From Cristatella mucedo (lineage: Eukaryota; Bryozoa; Phylactolaemata; Cristatellidae), in NCBI GenBank assembly GCA_009760855.2, contig WPIO01000045.1, positions 395,001-457,000 on the forward strand: a stretch of DNA of 62,000 bases, given 5' to 3'. The stretch's first letter is position 1. Each line of letters starts with the position of its first letter. Shown here one piece after another: positions 49,701-56,867 of the stretch. A program made the position numbers and the translations under genes. The notes beneath the pieces are model-generated. The model saw only the letters and a program-made list of their open reading frames with translations. It did not search any database and was not told where the DNA came from.

Positions 49701-51300
49701 GATGCGCCAAGTAACATAATTGTAGTAGGCACCTGCCTATGCAAACAGAAACACTGCAAGGTCCACATGCTCTAGCTTAAAGCAAGAGCAAGCAGTATTG
49801 GGAGAGCTATGTCAGTGGGACGTGATAGCATATGAGGTAAGGTGCTCGCTCTTCACAACCAAGGTCGTGGGTTTGAATCCTGCTGTGGACGATTGTTTAT
49901 TGCCAATTGGAAACGACGGTGATACCCGTTAAGGCTCTTCTGCTGCTAGATAAATGAGGCTGTTATACCAGCTAATATAATATTTCAAGTGACAATGTAT
50001 AAGGATCAGGGTATAGAGGAATGCAATGCATGCAAAGGACTAGGAAGGAATGGGGGGAGAGGTATGGCAGATCACATCATCAGCAAGGGATGCCGTGAAG
50101 CAAACATGGCAAAAGTAGACGGCATTCCGGGCTAAGACCCTATCTAGTCGAAGCAATTTTAACAAGCGTCCTCACAAAGCAGACAAGGTACGACACACGA
50201 CAGGCACCACAGTTAAGGATCCCATATCCCATAAAGTCACAGGGGCCCAAACGATTTATTAGATCTATATACACATACCTTAACACACATAGTCAACTCT
50301 GTGTACAAGAATATCGGATGTAAGAATACTTCACGTACAAGAATAGCGATTCTGCATCAGTTACATGAATAACAATTCTGCATCATTGAGGTAAGTTTCA
50401 AGCAAAAGCACTCACTCAAAATTTTGGAGTCCTCTGCACCTATTTGCTGACTTAAGCCTATTCTTGTAAGCCAGGTCACCTGTATATACACATGTGCGCA
50501 CGCGCACACACACACACACACTCACACACCAAGTGGCACCTGACCTGACAAGAACCACGAGACAATTCACACAAATAGAATGAGCTGCATCAAGGAAACA
50601 CAAAAACAAAACCCGCCTGAAAAGCTTAGTTCTTGGCAAAGGCAGGACAGAGCAACAATCATGCACTATAGCATCCGCAAGAGATTGATGTGCTACCTGG
50701 AGGGTGCTGTTTGAAGTTTCTTGGAGGAACTCCACAAACTTCGGAATGATGCCAGTGTTAATAACTTCATCAATAGGAGGATTGGGCTCCCGTGATAGCA
50801 GCTTCCTAAACTGCTGCGTCGCCACAATTTTATGCTCCATACTGTCGCTGTACAAGTATCCTAAGTTCTCTTCGTTGAGAATTCCTTCTAGTGCAGCCGC
50901 AGGCAAGACGTTCGGATCCTGAGCATCCTCAACTATGGCATTCTGCGACATTCCTCCATCGCCCCGTTCGGCAGGCACCAATACGTTCCTGCGCTTGTTC
51001 AGCTAAAAGAAAATCACGTGGGCACAGTCGGAGACAAGTCGACACGGCGACGAAAGATCAAACAGCGCTCTCAAGTTGTGACCGCCAAGTTGGGTCAAAC
51101 AGCAGCAGCACAGGGCAGAGTATGCATGAACCAACGTCTCCGCCTGGCCTTATATAGTGAGTGGCGTGTACCTGTTCATCACGCTTCGTTTTCCGTAGCT
51201 GTATCCCTTCTTCTTCGCGGCGTCGCCGCATCAGTTCGGAAGTGTACGACTTGTGCTTGTAGTTTTTTAGCCGTCCGGCGGACGAAGGCTCTTCGCTCAT
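32680..51300 (-). CDS. KPNA: Importin subunit alpha (KPNA1/5/6-like), nine coding exons
   Basis: Nuclear import adaptor: it binds classical nuclear localisation signals with its ARM-repeat groove and importin beta with its N-terminal IBB domain, and is recycled by the CAS exporter. Coding exons, in order: 51300-51172, 51002-50697, 44393-44173, 42822-42723, 42571-42329, 41050-40925, 36920-36793, 35612-35434, 32885-32680. All introns are GT-AG and phases match throughout, giving 545 residues (family about 520-540). The IBB has [20 protein letters not shown] and QLNKRRNV. Each central ARM repeat keeps its Trp/Asn pair ([40 protein letters not shown]). The acidic C-terminus [15 protein letters not shown] resembles the alpha-1/5/6 subgroup. 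Introns carry LINE, SINE and Tc1 insertions but no exon is hit. The symbol is at family level, as the exact paralogue cannot be fixed by eye. Confidence 0.95.
33000..33147 (-). mobile_element. SINE2 copy (best preserved), importin-alpha intron 8
   Basis: Minus-strand order: tRNA-like head with TGGTCTAGTGGTTAAGG (box A, 33139-33123) and GGGCTTGAGTCCC (box B, about 33090). A tail follows, reading GAAGCGCCTGAATAGAGATT and AAGTTCTCTTGGGGCGCTAT, close to the LINE 3' hairpin, then AAT-rich repeats. The box A stretch is very like that of tRNA-Glu/Asp. Confidence 0.88.
33165..33345 (-). mobile_element. SINE1 copy, importin-alpha intron 8
   Basis: AATAATAATAGCTGATTTAA (3' end and tail), GAGGCTATCACCACCACT, CAGGATTCGAACACGA (reverse box B) and CCTTACCTAGTGTTCCATCA (reverse box A). 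Adjacent to the SINE2 copy. Confidence 0.88.
33346..35433 (-). other. Importin-alpha intron 8, remainder
   Basis: No recognised repeat or gene. Three near-repeats of ATAGGTCA lie at 33358-33400. Open frames here (up to 136 codons) show no similarity. Confidence 0.4.
35434..35612 (-). CDS. KPNA: Importin-alpha coding exon 8 (ARM repeats 9-10)
   Basis: 179 bp, acceptor CTGTAG, donor GTGAGT. The first base completes Arg, then [40 protein letters not shown] and the REVEECG helix. It ends with one base of a Gly codon. The usual EEAYGLDK reads EECGGLDK after splicing. Confidence 0.95.
35738..35816. repeat. (GAGC)n/(GA)n microsatellite in intron 7
   Basis: GCGA units followed by about 27 GA repeats. 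It lies about 125 bp upstream of exon 8 on the transcribed strand, where it reads as a CT tract. Confidence 0.95.
36010..36119 (+). mobile_element. Recent LINE 3' end in intron 7, with target duplication
   Basis: CTTACCATTCAATTGCATTT then the hairpin and (ATT)8. AAGGCT flanks it at 36006-36011 and 36120-36125 (the outer bases overlap the element by one), a target-site duplication. Near-identical to the intact LINE. Confidence 0.92.
36793..36920 (-). CDS. KPNA: Importin-alpha coding exon 7 (ARM repeat 8)
   Basis: 128 bp, acceptor TTTTAG, donor GTTTGT. Encodes [20 protein letters not shown] then [20 protein letters not shown] and QI plus two bases of Arg. Found by following the family sequence on the minus strand. 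Confidence 0.94.
37472..37630 (-). mobile_element. SINE1 copy, intron 6 (first of a tandem pair)
   Basis: GTGATTTAACAGCCTCATTT (3' end), CAGGATTCGAACCTACGA (reverse box B), ATCTACTGAGCCATCACGGC (reverse box A and 5' end). Confidence 0.92.
37634..37798 (-). mobile_element. SINE1 copy, intron 6 (second of a tandem pair)
   Basis: TAGCTAATGAAACAGCCTCT, GGCTATCACCACCACTGC, CAGTATTCGAACTCGAAA and GGTAGTGAGCCACCACGGCT. Same orientation as the previous copy and only a few bases away. Confidence 0.92.
38500..39000 (-). pseudogene. Possible Tc1/mariner transposase relic
   Basis: A minus-strand frame (38967-38725) contains [15 protein letters not shown], resembling the transposase QQDNDPKHTA motif around the second catalytic Asp. 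The next frame continues with a [10 protein letters not shown]-like stretch. No inverted terminal repeats or other catalytic motifs were recognised, so this is a weak assignment. Confidence 0.4.
39148..39320 (-). mobile_element. SINE1 copy (well preserved), intron 6
   Basis: TAGCTGATTAAACAGCCCCT (3' end), CTATCACCACCGCTTGCAG, CAGGAATCGAACCCACGACC (reverse box B), a long palindrome CTCGGGGCCGAG, then TGTGCCATCACGGCTCACG. Confidence 0.93.
39321..40924 (-). other. Importin-alpha intron 6, remainder
   Basis: No recognised feature besides short homopolymer runs (G8 at about 39867, C9 at about 40286). Confidence 0.4.
40925..41050 (-). CDS. KPNA: Importin-alpha coding exon 6 (ARM repeat 7)
   Basis: 42 codons, phase 0 to 0, acceptor TTGCAG, donor GTAGGT. 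Encodes [20 protein letters not shown] and [17 protein letters not shown], part of the minor NLS site. Confidence 0.96.
41051..42328 (-). other. Importin-alpha intron 5
   Basis: No recognised repeat or gene. Confidence 0.5.
42329..42571 (-). CDS. KPNA: Importin-alpha coding exon 5 (ARM repeats 5-6)
   Basis: 81 codons, phase 0 to 0, acceptor TTGCAG, donor GTAAAC. Encodes [20 protein letters not shown], the hallmark [19 protein letters not shown] and [15 protein letters not shown], which are strongly conserved in importin alpha. Confidence 0.96.
42723..42822 (-). CDS. KPNA: Importin-alpha coding exon 4 (ARM repeat 4)
   Basis: 100 bp exon. Its first base completes the Gln codon, followed by 33 codons: [20 protein letters not shown] then [13 protein letters not shown]. 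Acceptor TTTGAAG, donor GTAACT. Phase and length exactly fill the gap between exons 3 and 5. A more pyrimidine-rich acceptor 18 bp upstream (exon start 42840) would add an in-frame TGA. Confidence 0.92.
42823..44172 (-). other. Importin-alpha intron 3
   Basis: Contains only the (CA)n tract at 43743-43810; otherwise nothing recognised. Confidence 0.5.
43743..43810. repeat. (CA)n microsatellite
   Basis: About 18 uninterrupted CA units, then an interrupted second block. Confidence 0.95.
44173..44393 (-). CDS. KPNA: Importin-alpha coding exon 3 (ARM repeats 2-3)
   Basis: 221 bp, starting in phase 0 ([15 protein letters not shown]) and ending after two bases of a Gln codon (ALL-Q), donor GTGAGT. 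Contains EAAWALTN and [13 protein letters not shown], part of the major NLS-binding site. Confidence 0.95.
44394..46769 (-). other. Importin-alpha intron 2, left part
   Basis: Apart from the 52-bp tandem duplication at 45390-45493, no repeat family or gene was recognised. Confidence 0.4.
45390..45493. repeat. 52-bp tandem duplication in intron 2
   Basis: Two copies starting ACGGTTATCTGGGCACCGTG, differing by one base (CTACCACAGG / CTACTACAGG). Recent duplication. Confidence 0.95.
46770..47640 (+). pseudogene. Tc1/mariner transposase relic in intron 2
   Basis: Plus-strand fragments in different frames. [20 protein letters not shown] then FAIFG (family WSDESKF, first catalytic Asp replaced by Asn) is at about 47040-47120. 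MVxCCFC follows at about 47200 and [13 protein letters not shown] at about 47310. [20 protein letters not shown] (third catalytic region) is at about 47430. Frameshifts and the lost Asp mean it is dead. Possible TIR remnant TTTTGGACAAAAGTATGCAT near 46790; the right end is unclear. Confidence 0.8.
48105..48833 (-). mobile_element. Second LINE family fragment (RT C-terminus and 3' UTR)
   Basis: A frame at 48790-48446 encodes [35 protein letters not shown] and APPYLAELV, aligning with the RT thumb of CR1/L2 elements but clearly different from the main family (about a third of residues shared in that stretch). The downstream part (48345-48105) is shared with the 254-bp insert at 58891-59144. A short direct duplication (GGACATGAT at about 48786 and 48823) marks its 5' edge. 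Confidence 0.8.
48838..48905 (-). mobile_element. LINE 3' end remnant
   Basis: GATATAGCGGCCTCAGAGAA, CTCAAGCTCTTTCTAAGG and CACATTTCCTGCAAAGG match a diverged main-family 3' hairpin and UTR start. Confidence 0.65.
48906..49815 (-). other. Importin-alpha intron 2, middle part
   Basis: No recognised feature. Confidence 0.4.
49816..49985 (+). mobile_element. SINE1 copy, intron 2
   Basis: TATGAGGTAAGGTGCTCGCT, GGTCGTGGGTTTGAATCCTG (box B), CGGTGATACCCGTTAAGGCT and AGGCTGTTATACCAGCTAAT. Confidence 0.88.
49986..50696 (-). other. Importin-alpha intron 2, right part
   Basis: Holds a short (CA)n tract at 50496-50528; nothing else recognised. Confidence 0.45.
50697..51002 (-). CDS. KPNA: Importin-alpha coding exon 2 (IBB end, first ARM repeat)
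   Basis: 102 codons, phase 0 to 0, acceptor TTTTAG, donor GTAGCA. Starts LNKRRNV, continues through a Glu/Asp/Asn linker, and contains [18 protein letters not shown] and [19 protein letters not shown], the first ARM repeat. Confidence 0.95.
51172..51300 (-). CDS. KPNA: Importin-alpha coding exon 1 (IBB domain)
   Basis: 43 codons from ATG (51300) to the donor GTACAC. Encodes [20 protein letters not shown] and the basic [19 protein letters not shown] stretch. The Met is chosen because the family's N-terminus starts just before the basic IBB. An upstream in-frame Met 13 codons earlier (51339) adds residues unlike the family. Confidence 0.93.
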
Positions 51301-51959
51301 TTTCTGAAGCCAAATCGCATCGCAAGCGCCAACATGCAAGAACTAAGCATCTACTACAGTGACTTCCAAAGCTACTCCACACCGCTGCTAGATAAGAACC
51401 GAAGCCGCGGTCTCTCCGATCGCTGCTAGCGCCGCCGGTCGCCATTTCAAACGCAGTTATGACGAACCGAGTGGCTCCACTAAGCTACCTAAATTACGCG
51501 CACGACGACTGCGGGAGCGGTAAAGCGTGCCTTACGATTGACTTAAAGAAAGGCCGATTCCGAGTGACACCACAAAGTGGCTGCAGCCCTAGAAGAAACG
51601 CAAAATGCGCAGGCATGATCGCATACTGGGGCACAGGAGCAGCGAAGAATCTAGAGGCGATTGCACGACGTGCAGCGTGCGCGCTGTCAAAGGCGGAAGT
51701 GAAAGATTGACACACCACTGACAGGAGCACGGAACGATTGAAGCCGCGAGGCTGGCGTCCGGATAAACGCGATGAACAGGCATGGAGGACAACGCTGGCA
51801 AATGCGAAAAATGGGGAGTAAGGCGTGCTGAATAACATTACATTTTTATTTTATTACGATATTGGACAAATATCTTTGGCATCTTCCGCGTTCTACTGCA
51901 ACTTATCAATTTTGGATACGGTGCGCTAAACAACCTTGGCGTGACCTTCCAAGGTTATC
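51301..51959. promoter_or_regulatory. Shared intergenic interval between importin-alpha and MIX23
   Basis: 659 bp separates the two divergent start codons, so both promoters and 5' UTRs must lie here unless further upstream exons exist. Moderately CpG-rich between 51380 and 51700. No TATA box in a convincing position was seen. Open frames on both strands (83-114 codons) have no recognised similarity. Confidence 0.55.
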
Positions 51960-52016
51960 ATGGCCGCGCTTGACGGAAGCACACTTGCTGTTTGTGAGGA
52001 CTTCCTTCAGTTTCAG
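51960..52016 (+). CDS. MIX23: MIX23 (CCDC58)-like coding exon 1
   Basis: 19 codons from ATG at 51960 to the donor GTTAAG. Encodes MAALDGSTLAVCEDFLQFQ, the characteristic start of the MIX23 family (short N-terminus, Cys, then an acidic E-x-F-x-x-F-Q stretch). MIX23 is a small protein of the mitochondrial intermembrane space linked to protein import. This Cys would be the first of its conserved cysteines. Divergent from importin alpha. Confidence 0.88.
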
Positions 52017-52199
52017 GTTAAGTCATGTCCGTTGCCGAAGATTTCACTAAATAAAATGTAGGAGAGTAGCTGCATAGTCGCGCTGATGCTGCGCTTTCTC
52101 TCTTGGATCCCACTATGACGCCTGGCCCGCCCGAATGGCATGGTCCACCCCTCTCACTATTCGACTAGGTCAATCGAAATCTTTTACTGTCCATGTGAA

Positions 52200-52330
52200 T
52201 TGCGGTAGTTCGTAGTAACTGCGGAATTCCTAGGCTGGAGAGTACCAGTGCAAGCCTCCATTGCTTGCGGCAGTTCGTAGTAACTGCAGTGTCCCTAGGG
52301 TGAAGGGGTATCATTGCAAGCCTCTCCTAG
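52200..52330. repeat. 65-bp imperfect tandem duplication in MIX23 intron 1
   Basis: GCGGTAGTTCGTAGTAACTG at 52202 and GCGGCAGTTCGTAGTAACTG at 52267, both followed by CCTAG..GTGCAAGCCTC / TTGCAAGCCTC. Diverged at several positions. Confidence 0.9.
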
Positions 52331-52578
52331 TTAGTTCAATCGAAGACTTGGTTCGCTCATGCCAGTCTACGACCGTGTCACTGCTGTTAAACATTATTAT
52401 AATTATTATCGCATTTCTGGTCGGCCCTGATTTCTTAGGCATGGTCTCAATGTAGGAGCTCCATTGGGCACATGGCGCCGTGAGACGCTTGCATCAAAAG
52501 CCTGCTATTCGCTGGGCATGGTGGCATTGTGCTGTACCAAATACGACTTTCTGTTTAATGCCACTCATCTCATTGCAG

Positions 52579-52704
52579 GAGTCGCTGAAAGTGCTGCGGC
52601 TCATAGATGACAAGATTATTAACATATTAAATACAACCGTTCCAACCGCCACGTTTTCCAGATCAGTAAATGCAGCAGCGCAATGCAGCCGCCTACGTGA
52701 CGAG
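52579..52704 (+). CDS. MIX23: MIX23 (CCDC58)-like coding exon 2
   Basis: 42 codons, phase 0 to 0, acceptor CATTGCAG, donor GTAAGG. Encodes ESLKVLRLIDDKIINILNTT then VPTATFSRSVNAAAQCSRLR and DE. The LRxIDDKI..LNTTVPTASF segment is diagnostic of MIX23/CCDC58. The family is about 145 residues; only the first 61 are seen here. The rest (helical region with the second cysteine pair and the C-terminus) was not found to 62000, probably further right, given that the next intron is full of repeats. Confidence 0.9.
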
Positions 52705-53639
52705 GTAAGGCTGACTACTTCATTTTACCATCCCGGTCTTTCGCTAGGGGCCATCTCGCACCGACACATCAAAGCTTACTGCTCTAGTTTATGACATTAA
52801 AGCTGCATTCCTGCGATCTAATTTTTGTGTGAACTCTCAAAATAGCATGTCTGCAAAGGTCCATGGCCCGAAAACTTCAGAGAGGAGGCTGGTATAGTTA
52901 TGAATTACAGTATAGACTCAACAGATACAGCTTACAACAAGCATATTATCGTCAGAACTGCTCCTAATTTCACCCACTGAGGCTATGACATCAATGTCTG
53001 TTTTGAAATTGCTACTGGAATACCTTTACTTCATGCAATAACTATAGCTTGGTAGCTTCCTGCCAGTAGACCGTTATTTTCGCCATTACGTAGACCCGAC
53101 TGACGTCCACGAACAACTCGGCTATCACCGATGCAACCACGGGTTTCTTTTTGTGTACTCCTAAACCGCTGGGGTCTGCTAGCAGAGTAGCACGCTGAAG
53201 ATATTGTCGCCTGCTCCTCTTTTAATTTCAAGCCTTTATCGGCTTATTCTATGTTCAGGTAGTGGTAAGTTATGTGGCTAGAATTTGTCACCCACCAGGT
53301 AGGCATTCCAGCATAGTCTCTGGTTTTTCTTAATTTTTCCAGTTATTCGCACTAAGAACTGCTCACTTCTCATTATGATCCTCATTTTATTCTGGATCCA
53401 CAGGGTTAAGCCTGCATTTTTTTTAAACAACCACTGTAGAATAACATGTCAGTAACCCAAATGTTGTAGTATCATCTGTCAAGCATTTTCTTAACAGCCC
53501 GGGAAAAGGCGTAATGCCGAGCGATCTAAATGGCGACTTGGCTGAGCGGCTTGCCCAATTCTCTCTGTAGGTAATGAACCAAATTGAGAGCTCTATCCCG
53601 ATACGGCTATTGCTGCCGCCTGCAACCTCTCACTCCTCC
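52705..53639 (+). other. MIX23 intron 2, left part
   Basis: No recognised exon or repeat. Confidence 0.4.
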
Positions 53640-53917
53640 TGCTCTCCTCTCTTTTCCTCCATGTCCATCTCTATTGAACTCGCTAAATTTGTATTTCAAG
53701 CTTGAAAGACTACCAGTCTTCACTCTTCCACCTATGGTTCTACTTATGAAGTGCCTTGACCTGTTGCCACTGACGATAACAGATGTTATAAAAATGTCCG
53801 TGCTTATTGGAAGTCCCTACTCTGCTGGGAGCAGTTGTTCTCAGGCCAGTCATTTAAAAGACTACCTTAGATCACAAGAACTTAAGTAATTTTTGTCTAG
53901 CCTCCCATCTGCCATTC
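53640..53917 (+). mobile_element. Outer LINE of second nested stack, 5' part
   Basis: Plus-strand decayed RT: LAKFVFQ, then PPMVLLMKCLDLLPLTITDV and IKMSV (family PTVLLLRCIDLLLPCITNII), then a stretch reading DHKNLSNFCLASHLPF (family DQENLSNYRPVSLLPF). Stops at GCCATTC (53917); resumes at 54595. Confidence 0.85.
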
Positions 53918-54594
53918 ATAATAATAATAATAATAACAATGCATTTGATATAGCACCCTTAGAAAACTCAATCTCTTTCTAGACATTTTACATTAGCTGA
54001 GAAGGAAATGCAATCGAATGGTTAGTAGAAGCATGCTCGATAAGCAATAAGAATAACATGGCGAGTCCCAAAGCCTGGAACTCCCTCCGACCTGTGTCAG
54101 AACATCCCCTGACCTGACCACATTTAAAAAGATCTTAAAAACACCTATTTAGGACAGCATTTAGCGAGTCCCTGTGATTCGTCCTTCATGTGCTTATGCA
54201 TGCTGACACTGTGCATGCTGCCACTAGCCACATTCGCATGCTGACCCTGTGCATGTCACCCCTAACCATGTTATTCATTTTGTTTGTTTATCGAGCATGA
54301 TATTACTCACCATTCAGTTGCGTTTTGCTTTGCAGTAAATGTAAGGCGCCTAGAGAGAGATCGAGTTCTCTGAGGGCGCTTTATCAAGTGCATTATTGTT
54401 ATTATGGCGTTAGGGCTTACATGCACAGCTTTAGCATGCAAGTATGGTTAGTGGCAGCATGCACAGTGTCAGCATGCACAGTGTCAGCATGCATAAGCAC
54501 ATTAAGGACGAATCAGAGGGACCCTCTAAATGCTGTAATAAATAGATTTTAATTTCTTTTTAAATTCGGACAAGTCAGGAGATGGGATGCAAGT
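53918..54594 (-). mobile_element. Middle LINE of second nested stack (minus), split
   Basis: 3' tail and hairpin (53918-53990), 3' UTR to 54063, then after an insert continues from 54410 to 54594 (GTGTCAGCATGCATAAGCAC, CTCTAAATGCTGTAATAAAT, AAATTCGGACAAGTCAGGAG). Flanked by CATTC at 53913-53917 and 54595-54599, a 5-bp target duplication; removing the element restores the outer LINE sequence. Confidence 0.9.
54064..54403 (+). mobile_element. Inner LINE of second nested stack (plus), recent
   Basis: AGTCCCAAAGCCTGGAACTC through the end of ORF2, the 3' UTR, the hairpin (about 54341-54383) and ATTATTGTTATT. Flanked by ATGGCG at 54058-54063 and 54404-54409, a target-site duplication inside the middle LINE's 3' UTR. 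Confidence 0.93.
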
Positions 54595-55080
54595 CATTCG
54601 TATCAAAGACACTTCAACCAGTGACGGCCAAGCAGCTTAATTACTATATCAGTTCATCAGATCTTGCTAGCAAGTTTGTATTGGGATTTAGAACTAACCA
54701 ATCCATAGAAACTGCTCTGCTGCAGGTTCGGAATGACCGTCTGAACAGTGCTGATCATATTAGGTTATCTGCTAGTTCTCTGCGATGTATCAGCACCGTT
54801 TGACTCGATCGACCACCACATCCTTGTGGAGCGCTTTTGGAAATGCCTAGATATCAGTGCCTCATTGCTCAAAAACTGCCTGAAATTTCTTAGTGTAGAT
54901 GAAAATGGTTGTCTGTCATATAGAGTGCCCTTAAAGTCTGGGATACTTTGAGGTTTGGTCATACGTCCTCATCTTTTCAGTCGCTATATTCTCCCTCTGG
55001 CCGACGTCATCAAAAACACAATCTCGGCTTCTTTTTCAAAGCCAGTGACATTTAGCCCGACCTATCTTTTAACCCTTGCC
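54595..55080 (+). mobile_element. Outer LINE of second nested stack, 3' part
   Basis: Resumes with CATTCGTATCAAAGACACTT (FVSKTLQ), then KQLNYYISSSDLASKFVLGF, FRTNQSIETALLQVRNDRLN, a frameshifted LLVLCDVSAPFDSIDHHILV and a degraded FSRYILPLADVIK near 54980. Ends before the YADD motif becomes recognisable, at about 55080. Confidence 0.85.
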
Positions 55081-55183
55081 AGCCTTACTCGGAGCAGACT
55101 CACCTCCAGTTCCCCTGCAGTGACGATATTCACTCCTGTATGGCCACTAGCTAGCTAAAGATTAACAATAAGATTAAACAAAT

Positions 55184-55208
55184 GGTTTAGGGTTTAGGGT
55201 TTAGGGTG
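55184..55208 (+). repeat. Short (TTTAGGG)3 tract
   Basis: Three tandem TTTAGGG units. This is the plant-type telomere unit; at three copies it may be chance or a repair scar. Confidence 0.8.
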
Positions 55209-55244
55209 TGGCCTAAAAGTGGCTTCACTCACATTGTGCTGGCC

Positions 55245-55375
55245 TTTAACGACCGATGTCAAGGTGAATTAATGTAGTTGATGACTGAGGTCGTGAGTTC
55301 GAACCCCGTGGGATATGTAAAGTTTCTGAATAGAGATTGAGTCCTCGAAGGGCGCTATAATCAATTTATTAAAAT
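55245..55375 (+). mobile_element. SINE2 copy, degenerate head
   Basis: ACTGAGGTCGTGAGTTCGAA (box B), then TGAATAGAGATTGAGTCCTC and AAGGGCGCTATAATCAATTT, the LINE-like tail. Confidence 0.8.
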
Positions 55376-55464
55376 TACTGTTAATTTTTTGTACCGGTCT
55401 ATCACCTTGCTCAGATTCGTTATGCTTGCACCATCTGCCTCTTGGCTTCTAGTCGCACCATTTC

Positions 55465-55580
55465 TTGCACTAAGGAAAGCCATTGCAGGTCGTTGAGAAG
55501 TGGTGAAGTGTGGGAATTGCAAGTCTAGCTGAAATGAAATGAAAGCCCAGATTGTGCTTGGTGATTACATCGGCAAGAAG
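55465..55580 (-). mobile_element. Internally deleted LINE fragment
   Basis: ATTGCAGGTCGTTGAGAAGT joined to AAAGCCCAGATTGTGCTTGG and TTACATCGGCAAG. In the intact LINE these blocks are about 550 bp apart, so the middle is deleted. Confidence 0.75.
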
Positions 55581-56185
55581 GCATTCCATCTGTTAAGCTG
55601 TACCATCAGTACCACCACTGGTTGGAGTCCTCATGCATCGTGAATGATTGTGAAGTATAAGGTGGATAGCGCTGTGCTCTTTATTATGTCACAAGCTAGT
55701 CAGCCATGGCTAATGCACATGTAACGATTGTTTCTGTGCTGTGGGACCAGTGAGAGACCTACAAGTGTGTGCCTTAGTGTAATTTCATCGTTTGTAGTGT
55801 TATTTAAGTGGCACTTTCTAGATGATCGTGGTACTCACTGTTGCTAGTTGTAAATATGACTGGCATTTAGGAAATTTTTAGAAGTTCGAATGCGTGCCTA
55901 CCTACCTTGCCTACTTTTGCAAGCCACAGTCCTACTATGGTGCAACTCTTGCCAGGGTATCTCCCCAGGTTTCCCCTGGAAGCACACTCCTGTGGTATCT
56001 TTCTTGAATAACTGATTCTGAGATAATCCTGATAGTTTTGAGCACACGGAGTGTCGTTTTGTAACTGGAAAACATCACCCTCGAAATTGGCTATGCTACC
56101 TTGACCCATCTTAACTTCTGCTTAATCCAGCAATCTTGGTTTCTTCAAATTTTTTTTAGATAATAACATCAGCTCCAGAGTAAAG
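55581..56185. other. No recognised feature
   Basis: No exon or repeat recognised. Confidence 0.4.
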
Positions 56186-56345
56186 CAGTGTCAGCTGATT
56201 TAATTGCTTCATTTATATAGCCGAAGAAGAGTCTTAGTGGCTATAACTCCAGCTTCGAAATAAAGAATTCCCTGCTGCAGGACCCTAACTTATGATCTGG
56301 GTCGCAAAGTTCTGGCACCCAGCCTCTATACTAAGACGTGGGGTT
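56186..56345 (-). mobile_element. SINE1 copy, degenerate
   Basis: TCAGCTGATTTAATTGCTTC (3' end), GAAGAAGAGTCTTAGTGGCT, a degraded box B near 56283 (GACCCTAACTTATGATC). Confidence 0.75.
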
Positions 56346-56356
56346 GAGTCTAAGTT

Positions 56357-56797
<441 letters not shown>

Positions 56798-56867
56798 GGA
56801 GGACATATGTGACATGCCTACAAAGAGGTTGGTTTCCTTGGGGTGCTATATGGATGCTTTATTAACA

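Noticed and set aside
50412-50981. 189-codon frame as a single importin-alpha exon
   Set aside because: Only the part from 51002 to 50697 matches the family. The rest runs into intron past a good GT donor and loses similarity.
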